Positions 27,635 through 35,249 of a DNA stretch of 64,000 nt are shown here, piece by piece; position 1 is the stretch's first letter, and every line of letters starts with the position of its first letter. Under the pieces are notes generated by a model. It ran no database searches, was not told the origin of the DNA, and worked only from the letters and a program-made list of their open reading frames with translations. The stretch spans positions 1-64,000 of the forward strand of contig NZ_QNRE01000021.1 of assembly GCF_003315035.1 (NCBI RefSeq), in the 5' to 3' direction. Source of the DNA: Nocardia puris. Lineage in GTDB: Bacteria; Actinomycetota; Actinomycetes; Mycobacteriales; Mycobacteriaceae. Both the position numbers and the translations under genes were made by a program.

Positions 27635-28639
27635 ATGGCAAGGCATTCGATGCCCGTGCGACGGCTCGCGATGGTCACCGCGACGGCCGCCGCGCTCGCG
27701 GGGTGCGTCGGCGGCGAGGCCGCCGAACCGCCGTCGGCTCCGGCCACCGCTCCCGCCACCACGGCGCCGTTCGACCCGGCGGCGGTGGGCGCCAACGAAC
27801 TCGGGCTCGTGCCGGTGCTGATGTATCACCAGATCACGCCCGACCCGGCGGGCGAATACGACCAGACTCCGGAGGAGTTCCGCGCCGAACTCGCCCGCCT
27901 GTACGCGGAGGGGTATCGGCCGGTGACCACCGCCGACTACGTCTCGGGTGCCCTCGATCTGCCCGCGGGCACGCATCCGGTGGTGCTGACCTTCGACGAC
28001 TCCACCCTCAGTCAGCTCCGGCTGACCGAATCCGGGGCGCCCACACCGGATTCGGCCGTGGGCATCCTCGAAGAGTTCGCCGCCGCCCATCCCGGGTTCG
28101 CGGCCACCGCCTCGTTCTACGTCAACGATGAGCCCTTCGGGGGCGATCCGCGCGCCCTCGCCTGGTTGGCCGACCACGGGTACGAGATCGGCGCGCACAC
28201 CGCCACACACGCGAACCTGGCCCGGTTGGACGCGCACGGAGTGCAACGCGAAATAGTCCTCAATATCCGTGCCATCCAAGCCGCCACCGGAGGTGCTCCG
28301 GTGCGCACCATGGCCTTGCCGCTGGGTATCGCCCCGTCGGAGCCCTGGCTGGCGAGCGCGGGAGCGTGGGACGGCACCACCTACACCTTCGACGCGGTGC
28401 TGCTGGTCGGCGCGGAACCCGCTCCGTCACCGTTCGGCGCGTTCGACCGCGGTGGTGTGCCGCGCATCCGTTCGGGGCGCGGCGAAGTCGCCTTCGATTC
28501 CGGCTACTGGCTGGACCGGCTCGCCGCCGACCCGGCTGCCCGTTACACCTCCGACGGCAACCCCGACCGGATCTCCTTCCCCCGCAACCTGACCGGTGAG
28601 CTCGGCGCGGCCTGGGCCGAACGGGCCCATCCGTACTGA
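27635..28639 (+). CDS. Lipoprotein polysaccharide deacetylase (NodB-like)
   Basis: Protein of 334 aa. The signal peptide ends in lipobox LAGC (Cys near residue 23). VPVLMYHQITPDP, the metal motif LTFDD and HTATHANL (H-x4-H-like) are NodB deacetylase motifs; DDS in place of the usual DDG is a small deviation. It probably acts on cell-wall glycans at the outer face of the membrane. Divergent from the DUF4015 hydrolase with about 105 bases between them, so the two may be coregulated envelope enzymes. Confidence 0.85.
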   Translation: MARHSMPVRRLAMVTATAAALAGCVGGEAAEPPSAPATAPATTAPFDPAAVGANELGLVPVLMYHQITPDPAGEYDQTPEEFRAELARLYAEGYRPVTTADYVSGALDLPAGTHPVVLTFDDSTLSQLRLTESGAPTPDSAVGILEEFAAAHPGFAATASFYVNDEPFGGDPRALAWLADHGYEIGAHTATHANLARLDAHGVQREIVLNIRAIQAATGGAPVRTMALPLGIAPSEPWLASAGAWDGTTYTFDAVLLVGAEPAPSPFGAFDRGGVPRIRSGRGEVAFDSGYWLDRLAADPAARYTSDGNPDRISFPRNLTGELGAAWAERAHPY

Positions 28640-28778
28640 CGGCTCTCGGTTCCGGTGCTACCGACCAGGTGCCGCGCCGATCCTGCTCGGACTCGCGCGT
28701 CCGAGATCCTGTGCCGACGACGGGGTCGAACCGGTTTGGAACGCCGACTTTCCGGGACGACGGGGGCAGAGCCACGCG

Positions 28779-29648
28779 TCAGTGCCGTGCCGAGTCCAGG
28801 GCGACCCAGCGCGCCCGGTGCGCGTCCAGGATCCCGCGCACGCCCGCGACGGTTTCGGACCGGCCGGAAAAACCTTGCCGCGCCGCGACTTCGGCGGACA
28901 CGTCGGCGAACAGCGCCACCGTCGCGTCCAGCGCGCGCCAGGAATCGTGCGCGTCGAACCGGCCGAACACGTCGTGCAGGCGGTGGATGAGCCCGGCGGG
29001 CAACCATTCCGGCATGTGGTGGCCGAGGTACCACGGGTCGCGCGGTTCGGCGGGGTCGGTCACCGCGTACCACTCCAGCATGCGCAGCAGGCATTCCTTC
29101 ATGGTGTTGTCGCGGAACTTCGCCACCCACAGTTCGCCGCGATTCAGGTAGATCGGCACTTGTGTGGCCTCGAACCAGAATTCGTCGGTCACCTCGCGGA
29201 ACTCGGCGGCCGACGGCGGGTCCGGGACCGGCCGCGCATCGCGCGGCGCGGGTAGTCGCGCGGCGATGCCCGTGCGATCCAGGTGGACCAGATAGCCGCG
29301 CTTGTACAGATCGTCCAGCCCGTCGCGGGCCATGTCCGCCAGGCGTTCCTCGCCGGCGATCGTGAAATCCACTTTGCGCCCACCGGCGTAGACCACCAGC
29401 AGGGGAGCGGGCCACGGATCGTCCTCCTCGAACATCACCCGCAGCAGCACCGACCCGAATTCGCCGATCCAGTCCGGTGTGTCGTGCAGGTCGCGCCAGT
29501 GCGGCGTGATGATCTCCAGATCCAGATCGGAGTACTCGTCCACGCGTTCGCCGCGGGCCCGCGAACCGGTCTGGATCAGCGCGGTGATCCGGTCGTCGCC
29601 GCGCGCCCACGAGACGATCGCGGTGAGCAGGGCGTCGGCGTCCTCCAT
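28779..29648 (-). CDS. Streptomycin adenylyltransferase-like (ANT(6)/AadK family) protein
   Basis: Protein of 289 aa, the family length. The nucleotidyltransferase core is TGSRARGERVDEYSDLDLEI with the GS...DxD metal ligands, followed by TPDWIGEFG and the helical C-terminal domain with LRMLEWYAV and WYLGHHMPEWL. Family members add AMP to position 6 of streptomycin, but actinobacterial homologues may do other things. ATG at 29648 lies 7 bases after TAGCGT (leaderless); ATG at 29654 is the alternative. Confidence 0.82.
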   Translation of the reverse strand: MEDADALLTAIVSWARGDDRITALIQTGSRARGERVDEYSDLDLEIITPHWRDLHDTPDWIGEFGSVLLRVMFEEDDPWPAPLLVVYAGGRKVDFTIAGEERLADMARDGLDDLYKRGYLVHLDRTGIAARLPAPRDARPVPDPPSAAEFREVTDEFWFEATQVPIYLNRGELWVAKFRDNTMKECLLRMLEWYAVTDPAEPRDPWYLGHHMPEWLPAGLIHRLHDVFGRFDAHDSWRALDATVALFADVSAEVAARQGFSGRSETVAGVRGILDAHRARWVALDSARH

Positions 29649-29655
29649 GGACATG

Positions 29656-29661
29656 ACGCTA
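29656..29661 (-). promoter_or_regulatory. -10 element of a leaderless promoter
   Basis: TAGCGT on the minus strand ends 7 bases before ATG 29648 of the ANT(6)-like gene. Confidence 0.5.
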
Positions 29662-29685
29662 CCAAGGGGAAGGATCCGGGCGAGC

Positions 29686-29729
29686 CAGCTGGGATCCGGG
29701 CTGAAGCCGGGGGACCGGGATCCCAGCTG
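29686..29729. promoter_or_regulatory. 12-bp inverted repeat in the upstream region of the ANT(6)-like gene
   Basis: CAGCTGGGATCC (29686-29697) and GGATCCCAGCTG (29718-29729) are perfect arms with a 20-base spacer. It lies 24 bases upstream of the -10 element, so it could be an operator or a long hairpin. The rest of the 411-base gap up to 30059 holds no gene I can support. Confidence 0.45.
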
Positions 29730-30059
29730 ACCTGCTCCGCGATGGCGGGCCGCGTTGGGGGCGGCGCGACCCGTCCTGCAACCCCGGAGCAACCGAGGTG
29801 TCCCCATCGTAAGCCGAGGAGTTGCTGTCACCGGGCGAATCGCGGCGATGACACCGTCTCGTGACCAAACGGGCCCGACGTGGCCGATGACACGGTGTTG
29901 CGCCGCGTCGCGCGGGTATCCGACACCTGTGTTCCCGGCGCGCGAACCACGCCGCGGACCGGCGGAGGTGGACCGGGTGGCAATGTCGGGGCACACTTCG
30001 TGGTCGAGGGTTTTTCGGAGGCCCCGCGCGGGCGCGGGCGGCGAGGGAGGTCGTGGTCG

Positions 30060-30773
30060 ATGATTCGGGAACAGATGGACAAGATCGTGCTGTCGGCGAT
30101 CGACAAGGGCGCCCGGTGGCAGGTGCCGATCGCCGAACGCTACGGCGAGTGGCTGCGCACCTCGCGCCCGGAGGATTCGCCGGAGCGCATTCTGCAACGC
30201 GCCCAAGGGCATTACCTGCTCGCGGTGACCGCCAGCGGTGTCGCGGTGGGCATGTGCGCGGCGGTGCCGGGCATCGGCTTCTTCACGGGTCTGGCCGCGA
30301 TGGGCGTGGAGACGGTCTTCTTCGTGGAGGCCTCGGTCCTCTACGCGCTCACGGCGGCGAACGCGCACGGCATCGACCCCGACGCCGTCGCGCGCGAGAC
30401 CGCGCTGGTGTCGGGGATCGTATTCGGGCCCGGCGGTGTGCAATTCGTGGGCAAGCACACCGCGAACGCCGCCAAGGACTGGGCCAACCAGCTCGCGAAC
30501 CGGATTCCCGGCGTGTCCAGCCTGGGTGACGGCGCGGTGAAGCGACTCGTGGTGCGATCCATCGCGACCCGCAGCGTGCTCGCGTTCGGGCGCGTGGTGC
30601 CGGCCGGTATCGGCGCCGTCATCGGCGCCACCGGCAACCGGGTGCTCGCCAGGAGCGTCATCGACAACGCGCGCAACGCGTTCGGACCCGCTCCCGCGCA
30701 GTGGGATTCGGGCGAGAAGTCCGTCCCCGGCGCCCCGGGGACGAACGGTCACAAAGTGCTGGACCCCCGCTGA
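30060..30773 (+). CDS. EcsC-like membrane-associated protein
   Basis: Protein of 237 aa. A hydrophobic stretch (about 60-105, GVAVGMCAAVPGIGFFTGLA and VETVFFVEASVLYALTA) could form two membrane helices; a further Gly/Ala-rich segment lies near 175-200. Arrangement and composition resemble EcsC-family proteins of unknown function. ATG at 30060 follows GGGAGG with 9-base spacing; the Pro/Gly-rich in-frame codons upstream look non-coding. Confidence 0.65.
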   Translation: MIREQMDKIVLSAIDKGARWQVPIAERYGEWLRTSRPEDSPERILQRAQGHYLLAVTASGVAVGMCAAVPGIGFFTGLAAMGVETVFFVEASVLYALTAANAHGIDPDAVARETALVSGIVFGPGGVQFVGKHTANAAKDWANQLANRIPGVSSLGDGAVKRLVVRSIATRSVLAFGRVVPAGIGAVIGATGNRVLARSVIDNARNAFGPAPAQWDSGEKSVPGAPGTNGHKVLDPR

Positions 30774-30777
30774 CCCG

Positions 30778-30927
30778 TTACTGCCGCGCCGCCCCGCCGT
30801 GCGTGTCCTGGCCCGTGCCCGAGCCGAACATGACCCGCTGCCACCACGGTTCGAGGCGGCTCGGTTCGGGCCAGATCACGACGGCGGGATCGGGTTCGGA
30901 CTGCTCGGTTGCGGCATTGTCGATCAT
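30778..30927 (-). CDS. Small hypothetical protein (49 aa)
   Basis: A 49-codon gene whose ATG at 30927 has GAGGAGA at proper spacing. The product is acidic then Trp-rich (WPEPSRLEPWWQRVMFGSG). It is convergent with the EcsC-like gene, 4 bases apart. No family is recognised. Its support is the strong Shine-Dalgarno and the lack of any other gene in the space. Confidence 0.5.
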   Translation of the reverse strand: MIDNAATEQSEPDPAVVIWPEPSRLEPWWQRVMFGSGTGQDTHGGAARQ

Positions 30928-31154
30928 GCTCGTCTCCTCGACAGGTGGGCCGGACACGCCGCGCACGTCGAGGGGCGGCTCCGAGACTTCCTGTGCCGGA
31001 AGGTGAGACTGGACAGGAGGTCAACCCACTTCGTACTCCAGGTGCCGACAATTTTAGCCGCCCATTGTGACGGTGGGGGAAACTTTCCGGGACCGCGTTG
31101 GTAAGCCCCCTGGCGTGCGCGGGCCGCCGATGGGACCGTGGAGAGGTGACCCTC

Positions 31155-32363
31155 GTGACCGGACGGCAGCGCTCGCTCGTCGCACTGCTCGCGGTATTCC
31201 TACTGCTCATCGGTGGTTCCGCCTGCGCGACCGAACAGCGCCAGGAACGGTCTGTCGCGGCGCGCGGCGAGGTGGTGTCGGTCGCGCCGATCCTGCGCAT
31301 GACCACCGACGATGTCACCGCCTACCTCGCCGAGCGCACGATCACGACACCTGTTCGTAACGGCGTGGACGTGTATCGGGTCGTCTATCGCACCGTCGAC
31401 CCGTTCGGTGCCGACACCACCGCCAGCGGTGTGGTGGTGCTGCCGCGCACCGAGAGTCCGACGGTGCGGGTGGTGAGTTACGCGCACGGCACCATCGTCC
31501 GCAAGGACGAAGCGCCGTCGGCCGACGGCGAGAACGATCGCGCGCGGGCCATCCTCTTCGCCGCCACCGGCTACGCGGCCGTCGCGCCGGACTACCTGGG
31601 GTTGGGCGAGGGGCCGGGCACCCACCCGTACGCGCACGTGCCGACCGAGGCGAGTGCGTCGGTGGACCTGCTGCGTGCCGCGCGCGCCGTGGCGGCCGAC
31701 GAGGGCCGGGCCCTCGATCCCGGAGTGCTGGTGACGGGGTTCTCCCAGGGCGGGCAGGCCGCGATGGCGCTGGCTGCGGATCTGCACCGCGATCCTTCCT
31801 CGGGATTCACGCCGGCCGCCGTCGCGGCCGTGGCCGGGCCGTACGCGATTCGCGAGGTGCAGACCCCGGCCGCACTGGACGGGCGGATCACCCCGCGCAC
31901 GGCGGCCCTGTACATGGCGTACTGGATCACCGCGATGAACCGGGTCCACCACTTCTACGACGACCCGGCCGAGGCGTTCCTGCCGCCCTATGACGGCCGT
32001 GTGGAGGCGCTGTTCGACGGCGAGCACGACATCGTCGCGGTCGCCACCTCCCTGCCCGCCTCGCCCCAGCAGTTGCTCACCCCCGCCTACCTGGACTGGG
32101 CGCGGGAGCCGTCGGGCGCGGCGCTGCGCGCCATGGCGGAGAGCGACGCGGTGTGCGAGTGGACCCCGGCCGTGCCGGTCCGCCTCTACGCCTCGCAGGC
32201 CGACCGCAGCGTGCCCGCCGCCAACACCGAGGCCTGTCTGCGCACCCTCGGCGGTGACCGCGCGGAGGCGGTGGATCTGGGGCAGGTGGATCACGGCGGG
32301 AGCGTGCTGGTCGCGCTGCCGCGCATCCTCGAGTGGTTCGGCGAGATCGCCGCGCCGTTGTGA
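31155..32363 (+). CDS. Secretory lipase (LIP family)
   Basis: Protein of 402 aa. An N-terminal hydrophobic signal (SLVALLAVFLLLIGGSACA) ends at a Cys that makes a weak lipobox, so it may be a lipoprotein or simply secreted. The nucleophile elbow is GFSQGGQAA; SQADRSVP and VDHGGS supply Asp and His. SYAHGTIVRKDEAPS and APDYLGLGEGPGTHPY are secretory-lipase hallmarks. GTG at 31155 is 8 bases after GGAGAGG; GTG at 31146 overlaps that site. Confidence 0.86.
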   Translation: MTGRQRSLVALLAVFLLLIGGSACATEQRQERSVAARGEVVSVAPILRMTTDDVTAYLAERTITTPVRNGVDVYRVVYRTVDPFGADTTASGVVVLPRTESPTVRVVSYAHGTIVRKDEAPSADGENDRARAILFAATGYAAVAPDYLGLGEGPGTHPYAHVPTEASASVDLLRAARAVAADEGRALDPGVLVTGFSQGGQAAMALAADLHRDPSSGFTPAAVAAVAGPYAIREVQTPAALDGRITPRTAALYMAYWITAMNRVHHFYDDPAEAFLPPYDGRVEALFDGEHDIVAVATSLPASPQQLLTPAYLDWAREPSGAALRAMAESDAVCEWTPAVPVRLYASQADRSVPAANTEACLRTLGGDRAEAVDLGQVDHGGSVLVALPRILEWFGEIAAPL

Positions 32364-32527
32364 ATGCCGCGCGGCTCTCGGCCGTGCCGCCGGTGGTCTG
32401 GCGATCGTTTCGATCGGAGCACGGCGATCCCCGCATCCGGGCGATCCGGATCCGTTGTCGCTCAACTGTTTCGCGCCCGCCGATCATCGTCCGCCGCCCG
32501 AGCATCGTGGGCCGCGCGGCGAGCCGG

Positions 32528-33994
32528 TCACCGTGGCGCCCGGGTGAGCTCCGCCTTGGCCGTGATGTTGCGGACCATCCCGCCGAAGACGACCGCGTGG
32601 AACGGGGTGACCGCGAGCCAGTAGAGGTGGCCCGCCAGTCCGCGTGGTTCGAACAGCGCCGTCTGGCGGTAGACGGATCCGCCGCCGGGCGCCGGCGTCG
32701 CCGAGAGCTCGAGCCAGGCCCGGCCTGGCAGGCGCATCTCGGCCCGCAGCCGCAGCACATGGGGGCGTTCCAACGTCTCGACGCGCCACCAATCGAGGGC
32801 TTCGCCGCGGCGCAGCCGGTGTGGGTGGCGTCGCCCGCGTCGCAGGCCCACGCCGCCCACGAGCCGGTCCAGCCAGCCGCGGACCGCCCAGGCCAGGGGA
32901 AACGAATACCACCCGTGCTCGCCGCCGACCGACTCGATCACCGACCACAGGGTTTCGGGGGCGGCGCGCGTGGGTTGTTCTCGGACATCCCGGTACAGCG
33001 ATCCACCCGACCACTCGGGGTCCGACGGCAGCGGGTCCGACGGCGCGTAAGCCGGGCCCGCGTCCGACCAGCGAGTCGGGACGTCGAGATCGCGAATCCT
33101 GGTCAGCGCCAGTTCGATCGCGGTGCGGACGGGGATCGGCCCGGCGGCGGGGCCGGGGATGATCCGGGAGATGGTCTCCTCGCCGCACACCACGTCGTTG
33201 ATGAGCGATTCCATCAGCGGCACCGCGAGGGCGCGCGGCACGGGCGTCACGAGATTGACCCACTGGCCCGACAGCCACGGGGTCAGTAGCGGAACGGGGA
33301 TGATGACGCGGCGCGGCAGACCGGCGACCTCGGCGTACGTGCGCATCATCTGCTCGTAGGTGACGATGTCGGGGCCGCCGATGTCGAACGCGCCGCGCCG
33401 ATCGGCCGCCACGTCGGCGCTGCGGACGAGGTAGTACAGCACGTCGCGGACGGCGATGGGCTGAACCCGGTTGCGGACCCAGCGCGGCGTGACCATGACG
33501 GGAAGTCGTTCGGTGAGGTAGCGCAACATCTCGAAACTGGCCGAGCCGGACCCGATCACGATCCCCGCGCGCAACACCAGCGCGGGCACCGGCCCGGCCA
33601 GGAACACCTCGCCCACCTCGGCGCGCGACGCGAGGTGGCGCGACAGCGGCTGCCCGGCGGGTGCGATGCCGCCGAGGTAGATGAGGCGAGAGACCTGGGC
33701 CCGCGCGGCGGCCGCGGCCACTCTGGCCGCCGCATCCCGATCGATCTGCCCGAAATCGGCCCGGTCCAGGGCGTGCACGAGGTAGTAGAGCACCTCTCCG
33801 CCCTCGACGGCTCGCGCGACGTCCGCGTCACGGGTGACGTCGCCGCGCACGATCTCCACGCGGTCGCCCCAGGGCGAGTCGGCGAGCTTGTCCGGATTCC
33901 GGGCGACCACGCGCACCTGATGACCCGCGCGCAGCAACTCCGGGACCAGGCGGCCGCCGATGTACCCGCTGGCCCCGAAGACAACGCATCGCAT
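32528..33994 (-). CDS. NAD(P)-binding (NmrA/SDR-like) protein with C-terminal DUF2867
   Basis: Protein of 488 aa. Residues 1 to about 300 form an extended Rossmann domain starting VVFGASGYIGGRLVPELLRAG. The C-terminal about 160 residues are DUF2867, seen in WYSFPLAWAVRGWLDRLVGG and GLAGHLYWLAVTPFHAVVFG. The two-domain form is common in actinobacteria but its substrate is unknown. ATG at 33994 has GGAGGT at ideal spacing. Confidence 0.85.
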   Translation of the reverse strand: MRCVVFGASGYIGGRLVPELLRAGHQVRVVARNPDKLADSPWGDRVEIVRGDVTRDADVARAVEGGEVLYYLVHALDRADFGQIDRDAAARVAAAAARAQVSRLIYLGGIAPAGQPLSRHLASRAEVGEVFLAGPVPALVLRAGIVIGSGSASFEMLRYLTERLPVMVTPRWVRNRVQPIAVRDVLYYLVRSADVAADRRGAFDIGGPDIVTYEQMMRTYAEVAGLPRRVIIPVPLLTPWLSGQWVNLVTPVPRALAVPLMESLINDVVCGEETISRIIPGPAAGPIPVRTAIELALTRIRDLDVPTRWSDAGPAYAPSDPLPSDPEWSGGSLYRDVREQPTRAAPETLWSVIESVGGEHGWYSFPLAWAVRGWLDRLVGGVGLRRGRRHPHRLRRGEALDWWRVETLERPHVLRLRAEMRLPGRAWLELSATPAPGGGSVYRQTALFEPRGLAGHLYWLAVTPFHAVVFGGMVRNITAKAELTRAPR

Positions 33995-34151
33995 CCGAGT
34001 ACCTCCGCTGTGGCAGATCGCATCGTTTTTGCATCGAAATAACGGTATCGTAGGGAGGCGCAGCCGGTCCACCGCGCCGTTCGACGCGATTGCTGTCTCA
34101 TAGTGGCCACGGCTGGACGGGTCATCGTGGATCGATCGCAGGAGGAATGTC

Positions 34152-34652
34152 ATGAATCATCAGGTTTCGGCGCGCCGCGTGTTCGCGCCCCTGGTCGGCG
34201 CGGGCGCGGCCCTTTCGTTCGCGCTGATCGCGGTGCCGGTGGCCGGAGCGCAGCCGGTGGCGGCATGTCCGGCGCCCGGGGCTTCGGCGGTGTCGGTCGA
34301 CGCGGGGGCGGCGGTTTGCGCCGCGGAGAGCGTGGGCGGTGCCGCGGCGGCCGCCTACGGCCTGGGTGGCAGTGCCAGCGCCGACGCCGGTCCGGCCAGC
34401 CTGTCGCTGGCGGTCGCCCAGAACGGCGGGACCGCCGCGTCGAGTTCGGAGTTCCTCTCCGGTCCCGCGGCCATCGCGCTCGGGCCGGGAGCCGTCGTGA
34501 CGACCCTCGGGGTTCGGCCCGGCCTGTCCATCGGCATCGCCGGACCCGGCGCCACCGTCACCGTCGACGGCGTCGCCGCGCCGACCTGTGCGGGCGGCTT
34601 CGGCTTCGCGGGCGATTTCCAGACGATGCAGGGGTGCTTGTCGATGAGATGA
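34152..34652 (+). CDS. Small secreted protein of unknown function
   Basis: Protein of 166 aa. A Sec signal peptide with an AxA cleavage site near residue 33 (VAGAQP) leads to a Gly/Ala/Ser-rich mature part with four Cys (ACPAPG, AVCAAE, PTCAGG, QGCLSM), possibly two disulfides. GALxGPGAxV-like repeats suggest a beta-structured envelope protein. AGGAGGAAT precedes ATG 34152. I do not recognise a function. Confidence 0.75.
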   Translation: MNHQVSARRVFAPLVGAGAALSFALIAVPVAGAQPVAACPAPGASAVSVDAGAAVCAAESVGGAAAAAYGLGGSASADAGPASLSLAVAQNGGTAASSSEFLSGPAAIALGPGAVVTTLGVRPGLSIGIAGPGATVTVDGVAAPTCAGGFGFAGDFQTMQGCLSMR

Positions 34653-34671
34653 GCCCGAGAAGACCCGCGAC

Positions 34672-35184
34672 TCAGGCCCGATCGCGCAGATCGTCGAGGT
34701 GGGCGCGCAACGCGGTGATGACGGTGGTGAGGACCTGATGCGCGGTGCGCAGGTCGTCGTCGGAGAAGGACGACATCGCCGCGCGGGTGCGGCGCCCCAA
34801 GGGCAGGAAGAAGTCCTGGGCCGTGGCCATGCCGTGGTCGTCGTGGTGCAGCAGGACGCGGCGGCGGTCGGTGGGGTCCGGATCGCGGCGCAGGTGCCCG
34901 GATTCGATCATCCGCTCCACCTGGTAGGTGACCGCCGCCGAGGAGAAGCCCATCAGCTTCCCCAACTCGCCCGGTGTGATCGGCTCGCCCTCGAACTCGG
35001 CGGTGGCTACGTGCAGCAGCGCGCGGAAGTCGTTGGGCCGCAGATCGTTCCTGCGCGCGAAGACGTGGCCGAGTTGGTCGGAGACCGCGGTGAGCGCGCG
35101 CAGGTCCGCGGCGATCTCGGATTCGATCTCCGCGCGCACTGTCGCGTCCGCGATGTCCGGCCCGGGTCGATGCGGTTCCGTCAC
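34672..35184 (-). CDS. MarR-family transcriptional regulator
   Basis: Protein of 170 aa. The winged helix-turn-helix includes ITPGELGKLMGFSSAAVTYQ and the wing HLRRDPDPTDRRRVLLH. GTG at 35184. It is divergent from an MMPL transporter across 65 bases containing an AT-rich inverted-repeat region, so it is the likely repressor of that transporter. Confidence 0.85.
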   Translation of the reverse strand: MTEPHRPGPDIADATVRAEIESEIAADLRALTAVSDQLGHVFARRNDLRPNDFRALLHVATAEFEGEPITPGELGKLMGFSSAAVTYQVERMIESGHLRRDPDPTDRRRVLLHHDDHGMATAQDFFLPLGRRTRAAMSSFSDDDLRTAHQVLTTVITALRAHLDDLRDRA

Positions 35185-35206
35185 CGCGACAGCCTAACGG
35201 AGTACA

Positions 35207-35244
35207 AACTTCAGTTGCTTGATTATTAAAAAACTGAGAGAGTT
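35207..35244. promoter_or_regulatory. AT-rich MarR/MMPL intergenic operator candidate
   Basis: TCAGTT (35211-35216) and AACTGA (35232-35237) are inverted arms around TTGATTATTAAA, an AT-rich patch unlike the surrounding 70% G+C. AACT/AGTT ends extend the imperfect symmetry. Position between divergent regulator and transporter fits a MarR operator. Confidence 0.5.
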
Positions 35245-35249
35245 GCCGC

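Noticed and set aside
29649..30752. Upstream extension of the ANT(6)-like frame
   Set aside because: Runs antisense through the EcsC-like gene; the protein family starts near MEDADALLTAI.
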